DNA of 42,334 bases from Suillus spraguei (Eukaryota > Basidiomycota > Agaricomycetes > Boletales > Suillaceae). The notes below the pieces were generated by a model, which was given only the letters and a program-made list of their open reading frames with translations, ran no database searches and was not told the DNA's origin. Location: positions 1 to 42,334 of the forward strand of contig JABCPU010000526.1 in the NCBI GenBank assembly GCA_016800925.1, given 5' to 3'. The position numbers and the translations under genes are program-made. This document shows positions 30,074-40,870 of this stretch, in pieces (the stretch's first letter is position 1; every line of letters begins with the position of its first letter).

Positions 30074-31555
30074 TTAGTTTGTGATGGCATCAGTGAACGA
30101 GGTTTTGGCAAAACCGACGCGGGAGTTTGCGGTATCGAACACAGAGTAGAAGCGCTGGAGGAATGTGTAGCCGTTAATAAAGTCAAGCCCCTGGCCACTG
30201 GGCGTGCCAATGTCGTTAATGACGAGATACATGAGACCGCTAGTACCACCAATTTGGGAGTTGAGGGAACGAGGCCAGGTTTGAGCGTTAGGAGTGAGAG
30301 TGTATGTCTCCTGTGCAAAATGGTGAACAAGGGGTACCAGGCCTTCAGGGCTGATAGAAATGGCGTACCTCGCCAATATAGAAGTCCAAGTTCTTGAGGG
30401 TTTTGTATCGGGCAGAAGAAATGACGAGTAAATCAGTCGCCTCATCCAGAGTAGCGCCAGTTGCAGACTGGTACTCGGCGAGGGCATCTACCGAATTTTG
30501 ATTAGGCCATTATTACTCGCTGCACTCTGGATACATACCTGTGGCAATTAAAAGAAGGGTGGTGCCAGTATCGACGATACCAGCAGTGGAGGATAAGATT
30601 GTCTTGGAGCCGTATTTGATGCTCTCATTGATGCCCCAATAGGTCGACGCAGGGTTGGTGGTGGTGATAAAACTGAAAAAAAGACTATCAGTCTGGATTG
30701 ACCTAGTAGGAGCTGAGGTAGCTTACGTGTATGCAATGTCGCCGGTGTACTTGGTAGCGTCAGTTCCACCAAAGGTGAGCTCTCCTTTTGTCTCTGTCTT
30801 CGAACTGCTGGGCTCGAAAAAGACACTGACGACGTCATGTGGAATGGTGCCTTGCTTATACAGGTGATCGGTGACAGTCGGGATTGTGGTTTCCGGTAAA
30901 TTTGTTAGGGTACCCTCTGTCAAGTCTACGGGCCCGATACCGAGGATACCGTCAATACCGGAGCTGAAGCCTTCTGAATCAGAAGCAACACCAATTGACT
31001 GTTTGGTGATGGTGAGTCCACTCCCAAGAGTGACGGTGTCTAGGTACTCAGTTCCTATAGATAATCGTAGGTATTTTCAACTCATGATATTGATGCATGT
31101 CATACCATCGAAGTAGCCAGAACCATATGTGACCTCCACAGGCTGACCAGTGTTGATGCTGGTCTTGGTTGGCACATAATCAGTGGAAGCGCCAACCCAT
31201 GTGTTCGAGCTACCGGTGTCAACAATCAAGTTGTCTTCAATAACACATTAACAGTTGCATTTTTCTCAGCGTTGAACTTACATATTGTGGGAGGACTGCC
31301 AACGCCAACTGCTGCGACGTACATTACATCATCATAGTTTGTCACAGGAGTATAGCCAGCATGGTGGAGCCTGCTGCGATCTTTAAGAGCCGCCGCGCGA
31401 GCTTGATCATGCTGCAAGAGGTTAACAGTACTATTGGAGAAGTTTAGCCTCCTGACAATAGGAACGGTGATGGGGGAATTGCGAACTTCAACGGGCGAAC
31501 CCGTGATTGACAAAGTCAGGAGGAGAAACGTCAACAAGGGTGCGGCGGGGAACAT
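30074..31555 (-). CDS. AP2: secreted aspartic protease, A1 (pepsin) family, polyporopepsin-like
   Basis: Six exons join cleanly: 31555-31282, 31234-31106, 31054-30727, 30672-30539, 30487-30369, 30310-30074, giving 406 residues. All introns are GT-AG (47-58 bp) with matching phase. Residues 1-20 (MFPAAPLLTFLLLTLSITGS) are a signal peptide; a propeptide with VRR follows. The catalytic motifs are VDTGSSNTWVG and GIVDTGTT, and YGSGYFDG is the flap region (Tyr75-type). TSFTDAITN ends the protein. It should hydrolyse proteins outside the cell at acidic pH. The layout follows Irpex polyporopepsin (EC 3.4.23.29) as I know it: GVASDSEGF, GILGIGPVDLTEGTL, IPTVTDHLYKQGTIP, YWGINESI. It is the undamaged copy with the canonical active site. 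Confidence 0.93.
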
Positions 31556-31589
31556 GGCAACTGGAAAGCAGTGTCATGCTCAGCGGCCC

Positions 31590-31600
31590 ATTATATATGT
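31590..31600 (-). promoter_or_regulatory. TATA box of AP2
   Basis: On the minus strand ACATATATAATGGGCC lies about 35-45 bp before the ATG. The same string is kept before AP3 and AP5, the two other intact copies, and is altered before AP1 and AP4. Confidence 0.65.
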
Positions 31601-33480
31601 GCTGGCGAACGCGAATGCTGGGCACCTGAGCCACATATGAAATGTCCTCACTCGAAAAAGCGATGACGAGATAGTCGCGGTCCGAGTCATCACGAATGCA
31701 AGTATTCGAGTTCTAGATAAATTGTGGTGAGATGGCAGGAATTTACAATTCGCCTGTTTAGCCATGATTTGTTGACTCACGTTACATTTACCTTCAAGGA
31801 CATGCTCGCTGATCATGAAGACACCTTGGGAGAACATCAGCGTCAAGGTTGGTAGAGCAAGCATTGCCAGGGTTGTCCCGAGATGATCAAGTTGTTGAAC
31901 CGATGGTTCCGGTCTTGTTCTTGTAGACGCTGCTGTCTGAATTTTGCACATACATATTTTTTTTTTTCGTATCATGGTTTCCAGTTCATCGATGTTGGGT
32001 GCTCCATCATTTGTTCCTCCTCTACTCGTGGTTTCAAATCAAGAGTTTCCTAACAACGGAACCTCTGGTAGTGTCAGCCAAGATTCGTGATTTACGAGGT
32101 TGTTGGTGTCAAGTGAAGTCGTTAGGAAGAGGGCACGCAACTTGAAGATGTGTGCTCGATCGATCGAAGCACACCTGGAAGATCTTCGCATGGTTCAGCC
32201 TGACCAATTTTCGAAATTTGACGTATCATCCACTCGGAAATGGCCACCTGAAAGCTGCGCAACAAGCATTTTAGTTCATCTTCACCTTGACTGTTCAGGA
32301 ACAGACAAGTTACTATATTTGTCCTTGACAAGCTGACATAAGCCCCGCGGATATAGCGGGGTTCAAAATGCACCGGTATCTACAACTCGCAGTATACATG
32401 ATATTATTTAGCAGGAGCAGAATTGTATCCTTCTATACCTCTCGCGGCTGCAATATCAAGGAATCATCAATTCACTGATGGTTTTATTTTCTTTGCAGCT
32501 CACTTCATAAATGAAACAGACAACAGAGTCAGGGACTTGGCGGCTCGCCGCTACCACCATCCCCGACACCCATTTTAGTAGGGAGAGTGTGTAAACTTCT
32601 CTGTGGATTTTTCGGGTCCCGGCTTCCGCCTCTGATAATTCCTGGCATGACGTTGTCTCCTCCCACGTACTCAACCAGTGAGCATCTCTTCCAATCTTTC
32701 AAAGATGTGCAACTGATGTGAATATGTAGTGATTGGCATTCATGCATTCCCACCTCCCGGCCCCTGGCTTCACCTGCATGCCACCGACCCTTGACCTACA
32801 GACAACCATTGGTCATCGGCCTTTCTGGCACCATTTCATGTCTCCGGGCTTATATTGTCTGAAGGATTCCGGGTCGTCAGTATGAACAGTCTTCACACGC
32901 GCCCCGTATAGGCGACTCTGACGCATTACTCCTCAAAACTTGCCTGTGGCATCGAAACCTTTGGAATTGTGCACTGGCCTTCATCGAGTGAATACACGAA
33001 GCTATTAGCATGTACAAAATTAAAAATTGTGTCGAAGAATGTGCATACCGAGCTCATCGTTTGCAAAATGGTGGGCCAGGCGACGAGGATTGTGAGATGA
33101 CTGCTTGATGCGCTTGTCTTGAAGGTCAGCTCTTTGACATGGGTGACTGTTTTATTTTATTTGCGGCTCGTCAGGTCTTCAACACGGCTGACTGCACCTT
33201 CATTCATGAATCATCTTCCATTTGGCTCGTCCATTGTTGATGGCATGTTGCACCACGGCCCACAGCTGACTTATTTCTGATGTCTTTGTGTTTGTGCTCG
33301 ATGCCATGCCTTCAACATGGCTGACTGCGCTTGAATGTTCATCTATGGCTGGTCTTCTCTTTCATCTGTAGCTAATGGATGGCTGACTATTGATAAGCGC
33401 GAGAATCCTCTTGGGTACGATGATACGGCGATCCCATTTCTATACCAATGTGTTGGGGACTGGCGCGGCCGAGCGCCGTT
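31601..33480. other. AP2 upstream region and spacer, no supported gene
   Basis: The first 350 bp (CACATATGAAATGTCC, CGAAAAAGCGATGACGAGA, TTTACAATTCGCCTGTTTA) are shared with the upstream regions of AP3 and AP5 and may hold common promoter elements. Further right there is no homology to other parts of the window. A near-perfect inverted repeat GTGTGCTCGATCGATCGAAG-CACAC spans 32150-32174, a CCCCGC/GCGGGG hairpin lies at about 32342-32360, and TTCAACAYGGCTGACTGC occurs twice (about 33180, 33311). Short frames here lack motifs. Confidence 0.4.
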
Positions 33481-33667
33481 ACCGATATCATACTCTAAAT
33501 AGTGAACAGAGGGGAACCTAACCAGATGTGACACTCTAGCTACAATATAATCATACGCTAACCCGAGCGAATCTATAGGCTATTTAAGAAGAGTTCATAC
33601 AGCTTTCGAATCCGCATGCTGCTTTGCGTCTGAAAAACGATCCTTTGTGCACTTCAACAATTCCTTA

Positions 33668-35160
33668 TTAGTTTGTGATGGCATTAGTGAACGAGGTTGT
33701 GGCAAAACCGATGCGGGAGTTGGTTTTATCGAGGACAGAGTAGAAGCGCTGGAGGAATGTGTAACCACTAACAAAGTCAAACCCTTCGCCACTGGGTGTG
33801 CCAAGGTTGACAAAGACGAGATATATGACATTGCTACTACCACCAATATGGGAGTTGAGGGAACGAGGCCAAATTTGAGCGTTAGGAGTGAGAGAGTAAA
33901 TTTCCTGTGCAAAATAGTGAACAACGGGTGTCCAAAATGGTGAACAACGGGTGTCAGGGCCGACAGAAATGACGTACTTTTCCAATATGGAAATCCAGGT
34001 TTTTGAGGGCGTTGTATTGGGCAGAGGAAATGGTGAGATAACCAGTCGCCTTATCCAAAGTAGCGCCGGTTGCAGACTGGTACTTGGTGAAGGCATCTAT
34101 CGAATGCTGATCAGACCATCATCACTCGCTGTACTCTAGACACATACCGGAGGCAATGAAAATAAGGGTGGTGCCAGTCTCGACAACACCAGCAGCGGAG
34201 GACAAGATTGTTGTGGAGCCGTAGGTGATGCTCTCGTTGAAGCCCCAATATCTCGATGCAGGGAGGGTGGTGGTGATAGGACTGAAAAAAACAATTACTA
34301 TCAGTCTGGATTGACCTAGTAGGAGCTGAGGTAGCTTACTTGTATGCAATGTCGCCGATGTACTTGGTAGCGTCAGTTCCACCAAAGGTGAGCTCTCCTT
34401 TGGTCTCTGTCTTCGAACTGCTGGGCTCAAAAAAGATACTGAAAACGTCCTGAGGAATGGTGCCTTGCTTATACAGGTTGTCGGTGACAGTCGAGAACGT
34501 CGTTTTTGATGAATTTGGTATGATCAAGTCTACAGGCCCCAGGCCAAGGACACCGTCAACACCAGTGAAGCCCCTCGAAGTAGAAGCAACACCAATCAAC
34601 TGATTGGTGATGGTAAGCCCACTACCGAGCGTGAAGGTATCGAGGTACTCAGTTCCTATAGATAATCGTAGGTATTTTCAACTTATCATATTGGTATACG
34701 TGTATGTCATACCAGAAAAGAAGCCATTGCCATAAAGGACAATCACAGACTGACCAGTGTTAATACTGGTGCCTGTTACCACGTACTTAGTGGAAGCGCC
34801 GACCCATGTGTTCGAGCTACCGGTGTCGACAATTAAATTGTCTTCAATAATACATTAGCAACTGCATAGTTTCGCAGCGTTGAACTTACAGGTTGTGGGG
34901 GGGCTGCCAACGCCAACTGCTACGACGTAGGTTGCATAATTGTTTGTCATAGGAGTGCTGCCAGCATGGCCTTGCGTGCTGGGATTTCTAAGGGCTGCCA
35001 CGCGAGCTTTATCATGCTGCAAGAGGTTAACAGTACCATTGTAGAAGTTTAGCTTCCTGACAATAGGGAGGGTGATGGGGGAATTGCGAACTTCAACGGG
35101 TGAACCCGTGATTGACAAAGTCACGAGGAGAAGCGTCACCAAGGATGCAATGGGGAACAT
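33668..35160 (-). CDS. AP3: aspartic protease paralogue with catalytic Asp-to-Glu change
   Basis: Exons 35160-34890, 34841-34713, 34655-34340, 34281-34148, 34096-33978 and 33904-33668 give 401 residues, all GT-AG and in phase. The signal peptide is MFPIASLVTLLLVTLSITGS. The first motif, VDTGSSNTWVG, is intact, but the second reads VVETGTT: GAG replaces GAT/GAC at the second catalytic aspartate (about 34178). The flap is altered as well (YGNGFFSG). The rest (IPTVTDNLYKQGTIP, GELTFGGTDATKY, FLQRFYSVLDKTNSRIGF) is conserved, and no stop or frameshift is present. Known aspartic proteases lose most activity when this Asp is replaced, so it may be a catalytically weak or inactive secreted homologue. 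The upstream in-frame extension to 35241 is not used, because the signal peptide starts at 35160. Intron 5 is 73 bp, with a 23-bp tandem duplication. Confidence 0.9.
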
Positions 35161-35196
35161 GGCACACTGGAAGGTAATGCCATACTCAGTGGCCCC

Positions 35197-35207
35197 ATTA
35201 TATATGT
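35197..35207 (-). promoter_or_regulatory. TATA box of AP3
   Basis: CACATATATAATGGGGCC on the minus strand, about 37-47 bp before the ATG, same position as in AP2 and AP5. Confidence 0.65.
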
Positions 35208-35689
35208 GCTGGCGAATGCGAATGTTGGGCACCTTAGTCACGTATGAAATGTTCCCCCTCGAAAAAGCGATGACGAGATAGTTGCGGTCCGAGTCACTAC
35301 AAGTGCAAAGAATTCGACTTCAAGACGTGGCAAGAAGTTCACTTTTGACCCAGGTAGCAGCTGCAGGAATTTATAATTCAACTGTTTATCCATGGTTCAT
35401 TGGCTTGCGTTACGTTCCTTTCCAAGGAGATGCTCGCCGATCAACATCAAGGTTGGTGGAACCAGGGTTGTCCCGAGATGGTCGACTTGTTGAATTGATG
35501 TCATTTACCAATCAACAGCTAGCAGAAAAGGCGTCACAACAGAGGTAGGCCGTGACCGTCACAGCGGGCTTTGCCGTGTCAACAAGTCTCAAACATCGAC
35601 GTCCAGAGGCAGTGCCAAATTCCTCGAATTATTGTCTACCACCTGGATCAAACGAATATCGACAATCTACTAGTGGACTTCCAATTCTA
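35208..35689. other. AP3 upstream region
   Basis: It shares blocks with the AP2 and AP5 upstream regions (TATGAAATGTTCCCCCTCG, CGATGACGAGATAG, TTCAACTGTTTATCCATGG, AACCAGGGTTGTCCCGAGA). No gene is supported. It ends where the inverted duplication begins. Confidence 0.45.
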
Positions 35690-37345
35690 AGGACAAGGCT
35701 TTTCGATCAGGTGCTTGAATATAATGTATGTACAATATTTGGGACCGTCATGGTGATAACTTGAACATGGCGCCGTCTGAGATTTCTTGGCCCTTAGATA
35801 ATATTACCTGTAGGCGACTATCATGGATGTCACATATAGGCCTGCTGATTCCAGACAGATGGGAGTGAGACTGATGTGTGCCGCTACGTGATAACGTTTC
35901 AAGTTGTAGTGTGCACTGATTACCTTAGTGGTCGAGCCTCGAGGGAACGACACTGTAGTTATGCGTCCAGTGAAAATTTCTCAGTTGTATAAATGAACCA
36001 TTGGACCATCATGATGAGATGAGTTCGACATGATCCAAAAATTTGCCAGCTTCGTCTTATTAATGGCATCATTTCATTCCATGGTTTTGTGCCAAGTTGG
36101 CAAACGGCGTCAGTTCAATAACTCGATGATCAAGCCCAGGACAAACCTGGACAACTACTCTCCTCAGCCACGCTTACTACACTAACCTTGGAACTGACGC
36201 TCTGCCAAGATGTATCTATGATCGACGAGTATCTCTGTGGAAATGAACCATGGGTAAACACGCGAATAGTGAATTCCTGCTGCTTGCAATCAAAAGCAAA
36301 CCTGTTGTCCATTTTATCAGGAAGTCGAATCCTTGCACTCGTGGCGACTTGGACCGCAGCTATCTCGCCATGGCTTTTTCGAGGGGGGATGGTTTCATGC
36401 GTGGCTAAGATGCTCAACCTTGCCACCCGTTCGCTAGCACATATATGATGATGAGCCACTAACTATGACATTCATTACTTTCCAGTAAGCCATGTTCCTC
36501 GCTGCATCCTTGATGCTTCTCCTCCTGGCTTTGTCAATCATGGGATCGCCCGTTGAAGTTTGCAATCCCCCATTACCCTCCCCATTGCCAGGAGGCTAAA
36601 CTTCTCCAATGGTACTGTTAACCTCTTACAGTATGATAAAGCTCGCGCGGCGGCCCTTAGATATCCCAGCATATGCCTTCATGCTGGTAGCACTCCTGTG
36701 ACCAAATATGATATAATCTCAGTTGGCGTTGGCGCCTCCCCCAACCTGTAAGTTCAACACTGAGAAAAAATGCGGCTGCTAATGTATTATCTTTCTCGTC
36801 GACACCGGTAGCTCGAACACATGGGTTGGCGCTTCCATTAATTACGTGGTAACGCGCACCAGCATCAACACTGGTCAGCCTGCGGAGGTCGGCTATGGTC
36901 CTGCTCCTTCTCTGGTATGACATTACAATGATATCATAGATTGAAAATACCTACGGTTATCTATAGGGATTGAGTACCTCGACACCGTCACTCTTGGTAG
37001 TAGGATCACCATCACCAATCAGTCGATTGGTGTTGTTTCTACTTCGACGGGTTTCTCTGATGTTGACCATGTACTTGGCCTGGGGCCTGTAGACTTGACA
37101 GAGGGTACCTTACTCAATTCATCGACAATGACGATCCCGACTGTCACCGACAACCTGTATAGCCGAGGCACCATTCCTCAGGACGTTGTCAGTGTTTTTT
37201 CGAGTCCAGCAGTTTGCACACAAAGACAAAAAGAGAGCTCATCTTCGGTGGAACTGGCGCTACCAAGTACACCGGCAACAACATTGCATACACGTAAGCT
37301 ACTCCAGCTCCTACTAGGTTAATACAGACTGATATAATAATGTCC
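35690..37345 (+). repeat. Left arm of a large inverted duplication carrying AP4
   Basis: The arm starts at GGACAAGGCTTTTCGATCAG, contains about 800 bp of promoter-side sequence (GGACCATCATGATG, TTTGCCAGCTTCGTCTTATT, CATTCCATGGTTTTGTGCC) and then AP4 exons 1-3. The same order occurs in reverse complement from 40150 down to about 38590, with many substitutions and small indels. Confidence 0.75.
36492..37345 (+). pseudogene. AP4: aspartic protease pseudogene, plus strand, exons 4-6 missing
   Basis: A readable signal peptide (MFLAASLMLLLLALSIMGS) is followed by a 1-nt loss at about 36562 that shifts the frame within the propeptide. The acceptor of intron 1 and the start of exon 2 are deleted. 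DTGSSNTWVG is still readable. Exon 2 loses 1 nt at the flap, and exon 3 loses 1 nt in the run of T at about 37196. Sequence homologous to exon 3 ends with GCATACAC|GTAAGC at about 37290, and homology stops within intron 3, so the second catalytic motif and C-terminal half are absent. The promoter TATA string is changed to ATATATGATGA. It faces AP5 and is its closest relative by flanking sequence. Confidence 0.88.
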
Positions 37346-37930
37346 GAGAAAAATAGGATTGATGAGGTGAACGAGCAGGTGCTTTTGAGCTACCGCAGCC
37401 TGGGACATGAAAATGGAATAAATAATCTAGCTGTTCTATAATTTGCGGTATACATGGAGTTTTCGAAAACATTTAAAAGATCTTACCGTCACTCACAGCT
37501 TTCCATGTGTACTCTGCTGCCTTCGACTGCATCTATGACAGCTCGTCGTTGTCCCTCTCATTTGTGATAACTGTACCGCGCAGGTGGCAGTGGTGTCGAG
37601 GATGTTGACCTAACCGCTTGTTAGGATTTGTCATTGCGTCTGGGTCACATCTGCACACTTGTCCGAATCACCGGCAAGAGAAGTCGATAAGCTATTATTG
37701 TGGCATGTTCCCGGATGTATATTAGGTGTACAGTCGTATTAAAAACATGTTACCATACTCTAAACGGGGGAGACTTCACGCATCTTAATACTATTCCTAT
37801 GATCTAATCATACGCGAACCCTAGCAAGTAATAAGACCTTCATAGCCTATTAAGACTCCGTACAGCCTTCAAATCCGCATGCTACTTTGCGTCTGAAAAA
37901 TAGTCCTTTATGTACTTTTGAAATTCCACA
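37346..37930. other. Spacer of the inverted duplication; 3' flank of AP5
   Basis: From 37440 it is collinear with the AP2 3' flank (29280-30073), including the conserved block GCATGCTRCTTTGCGTCTGA just past the stop codons of AP2, AP3 and AP5. No gene is supported. Confidence 0.5.
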
Positions 37931-39429
37931 TCAGTTGGTGGTGGCATCAGTGAATGAGGTTTTGGCAAAGCCGACGCGGAAGTTGCTGGTATCGAACACA
38001 GAGTAGAAACGCTGGAGAAATCCATAGCCATTAACAAAGTCATACCCTTGGCCACTGGGCGTGCCAAGGTCGTTAACGACGAGATATATGACACCGCTAT
38101 CACCACCAATTTGGTAATTGAGGGAACGAGGCCATATTTGGGCGTTAGGAGTGAGAGAGTAAATTTCCTGTGCAAAATAGTGAACAACGGGTGTCCAAAA
38201 TGGTGAACAACGGGTGTCAGGGCCGACAGAAATGACGTACCTTTCCAATACGGAAATCCAGGTCTTTGAGGGCATCGTATTGGACAGAGGAAATGGTGAG
38301 ACAACCAGTCGCCTTATCCAAAGTAGCGCCGGTTGCAGACTGGTACTTGGTGAAGGCATCTATCGAATGCTGATCAGACCATTACTACTCGCTGCACGCT
38401 AGATACATACCAGTGGCAATGAAAATAAAGGTGGTGCCACTATCGACAATACCTGCAGTAAATGATAAGATTGTCTCGGAGCCGTAGGTAATGCTCTCAT
38501 TGATACCCCAATAGGTTGATGCAGGCTTGGTGGTGGTGATATGACTGAAAAAAACAGTTACTATCAGTCTGGATCAACCTAGTAGGAGCTAGAGCAGCTT
38601 ACGTGTATGCAATGTCGCCGGTGTATTTGGTAGTGTCAATTCCACCGAGGATGAGCTCTCCTTTTGTCTCTGTCTTCGGGCTGCTGGGCTCGAAAAAGAG
38701 GCTGACAACGTAATGAGGAATGGTGCTTTGCTTGTACAGGTTATCGGTGACAGTCGGGATCGTCGTGGACGGTAATTTTGTTAGGGTACCCTCTGTCAAG
38801 TCTACAGGCCCTATGCCAAGGACACCGTCAAGACCACCGAAGCCCGACCAAGTAGAAGCAACGCCAATCGATTGTTTGGTGATGGTTACCCCACTACCGA
38901 GAGTGACGGTGTCGAGGTACTCAGTTCCTATAGATAATCGTAGGCATTTTCAACTTGTGATATTGTTGTATGTCATACCAGCAAAGGAACCAGTACCATA
39001 GCCGACCTCCACAGGCTGACCGGTGTTGACGCTGGTGCGCGTTACCACGTACTTACTGGAAGCGCCAACCCATGTGTTTGAGCTACCAGTGTCAACGAGC
39101 AAGTTATCTTCAATAATACATTAACAGCCGCATGTTTTCGCAGTGTTGAACTTACAAGTTGTGGGGGGGCTGCCAATCCCAACTACTGCGATGTAGCCTA
39201 CATCAGTGTTTATCACAGGTCTGCTACTAGGCCTGCGCGCGAGGGAATCTCCAAAGGCCGCCACGCGAGCTTTGTCATGCTGCAAAAGGTTATTAGTACC
39301 ACTGGTGAAGTTTTGCCTCCTGACAATAGAGAGGGTGATGGGGGAATTGCGAACTTCAACGGGAGATCCCGTGATTGACAAAGCCAGGAGAAGACTCGGA
39401 AGTATTAGCATGGATGCAGCGGGGAACAT
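37931..39429 (-). CDS. AP5: secreted aspartic protease with DSG second active-site motif
   Basis: Exons 39429-39156, 39107-38979, 38927-38603, 38544-38411, 38359-38241 and 38167-37931 give 405 residues with phase-correct GT-AG introns (48-73 bp). The signal peptide is MFPAASMLILPSLLLALSIT; the propeptide holds IVRRQNF. Motifs: VDTGSSNTWVG (first catalytic Asp), YGTGSFAG (flap, canonical Tyr-Gly-Thr-Gly-Ser), GIVDSGTT (second Asp; Ser for Thr is common in active pepsins), GVLGIGPVDLTEGTL, IPTVTDNLYKQSTIP. It ends SFTDATTN. It is expected to be an active secreted protease. Intron 5 has the same 23-bp duplication as AP3, linking these two copies by descent or gene conversion. It shares its upstream region with AP4 in inverted orientation. 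Confidence 0.92.
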
Positions 39430-40150
39430 GGCTGACTGGAAAGTAGTTGTTGCAATCAGTGGCCCATTATATATGTTCTAGAGAATGTGAATGACACATT
39501 GAGCACCTTAGATACGTATGAAATGTCCCCTCGAAAAAGCGATGACGAGACAGTTGTAACATGAGTGCAAGGATTCGACATCCCGATGAAATGTGACAAC
39601 AGGTTTGCTTTTGATCACCAACGGCACGAATTTACAATTCGCCTGTTTACCCATGGTTCGTTGACTTGCATCACGTTCATTTCCATAGAGATACTCGCCT
39701 ATCATGAATACATCTTGGCAGAACATCATTGCCAACATTAGTGTAGCAAACGTGGCTGAGGAGAGCAGTTGCCCAGGGTTGTCCCTGCTCACGGTTGTCC
39801 CGGGCCTGAACACCGAGTTGAACTGACGCCATTTGCCAGCTTGGCACAAAACCATGGAATGGAATTCAATAAGACGAAGCTGGCAAACTTCTGAATCACA
39901 TCGGACCCATCATGATGGTCCAATGGTTCATATATGCAACCGGGAAATTTTCACTAGAGGCATGACTACAGCGTCGTTCCTCGACCACGAAGGAAACCAG
40001 TACATATTGTAAATATGTGGTGCACATCAGTCTGTGACTCCTGGATCTGGAATCAGCAGGCTTATATAGTCACTCGTGTTATAACGGTCCCAAGTGCTGT
40101 ACATACATTATGTGCGAGCACCTCATCGAGAAGCCTTGTCCTTGACGAAA
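38590..40150 (-). repeat. Right arm of the large inverted duplication carrying AP5 exons 1-3
   Basis: This is the reverse-complement partner of 35690-37345. Matching blocks include GGACAAGGCTTCTCGATGAG (minus strand from about 40143), TGGACCATCATGATGG, AGCTTCGTCTTATTGAATTC, and the coding exons. The arm spacing is about 1.2 kb. Confidence 0.75.
39466..39476 (-). promoter_or_regulatory. TATA box of AP5
   Basis: GAACATATATAATGGGCC on the minus strand about 37-47 bp before the ATG. Confidence 0.65.
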
Positions 40151-40870
40151 TTTCAAAAAGTTTGTCCGCAGAACCTCGGTGTCCAGTCATGTCCTCAAGG
40201 TTCAGCGAATATGTAAGCCTTTTGCGTTCCTTGAGGCGTGTGATGTCCTCGATGTGGATCCGCGCAACTTCGCTATCCATAATTGAATGTGAGAGTACAT
40301 AACGTGATGGCGCTTGATACGAGAGTCGAATTTCATCAAGAAACACCGCAACCGAGAATGATATATTAGCATGAACGACAATCTGGTTTAAATATTCATG
40401 CAGTCAGAAGGCAGTCAACGATCAGTGATACTTGAACTCACCGAAACAATTTGAAATTTGCACGTGTTGTTGCTCTACCCAAAGAGGTTCTTCCGTTTCT
40501 GTGGAGCATTAGTTGTAGTTGACGGAGGCTCGGATGAAGCAGAATCTGCATTTGGGATAGGTGGGAGTAGCAATGCTTGATTTCCGTTCTTTGGGGCAAG
40601 ACAGTTACGGACTTCTGAGCGAGCCTGGTCTAGGGCTGCAGGGGAAGCATTCTAGTCAAGAATATGAATATGTTCGAGGTGTCTGTTATCGCGACCTTCT
40701 ACACATGTCGAACAGTAGTTGCATTGATGATGGGAACCTTTTGGTGATTATTTTTTCGAAGAGGACGAACGACCTACTACCGGCAATTGCCATTCTGCCC
40801 TTGAAGAATACCATTATTGTATTTTTATGTAATCGTCAATTTTCACTCCGCTTGAAGGGCGTCGCGCGTG
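40060..40870 (-). pseudogene. hAT transposase N-terminal part (copy 4), truncated
   Basis: On the minus strand: a Cys-x2-Cys finger (HQCNYCSTC near 40720), then LPPIPNADSASSEPPSTTTN and PQKRKNLFG (40580-40470), FKLFR and an intron (40441-40383, GTGAGT...CCAG). After the intron come LDEIRLSYQAPSRYVLSHSI, SEVARIHIEDITRLKERKRL and LEDMTGHRGSADKLFEISS (40346-40150). This is the start of the DUF659-like region of hAT transposases. About 20 residues are missing between KRLT and YSLNLEDM, and the catalytic core and C-terminus are absent. It shares its N-terminal block with copy 3 and supplies the part deleted there. At about 40150 it runs into the inverted-duplication arm, which also carries its last bases. 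Confidence 0.75.

Noticed and set aside
34855..35241. Longer N-terminus for AP3 starting upstream of 35160
   Set aside because: The extension precedes a perfect signal peptide, overlaps the TATA box and lacks an ATG in the paralogues.
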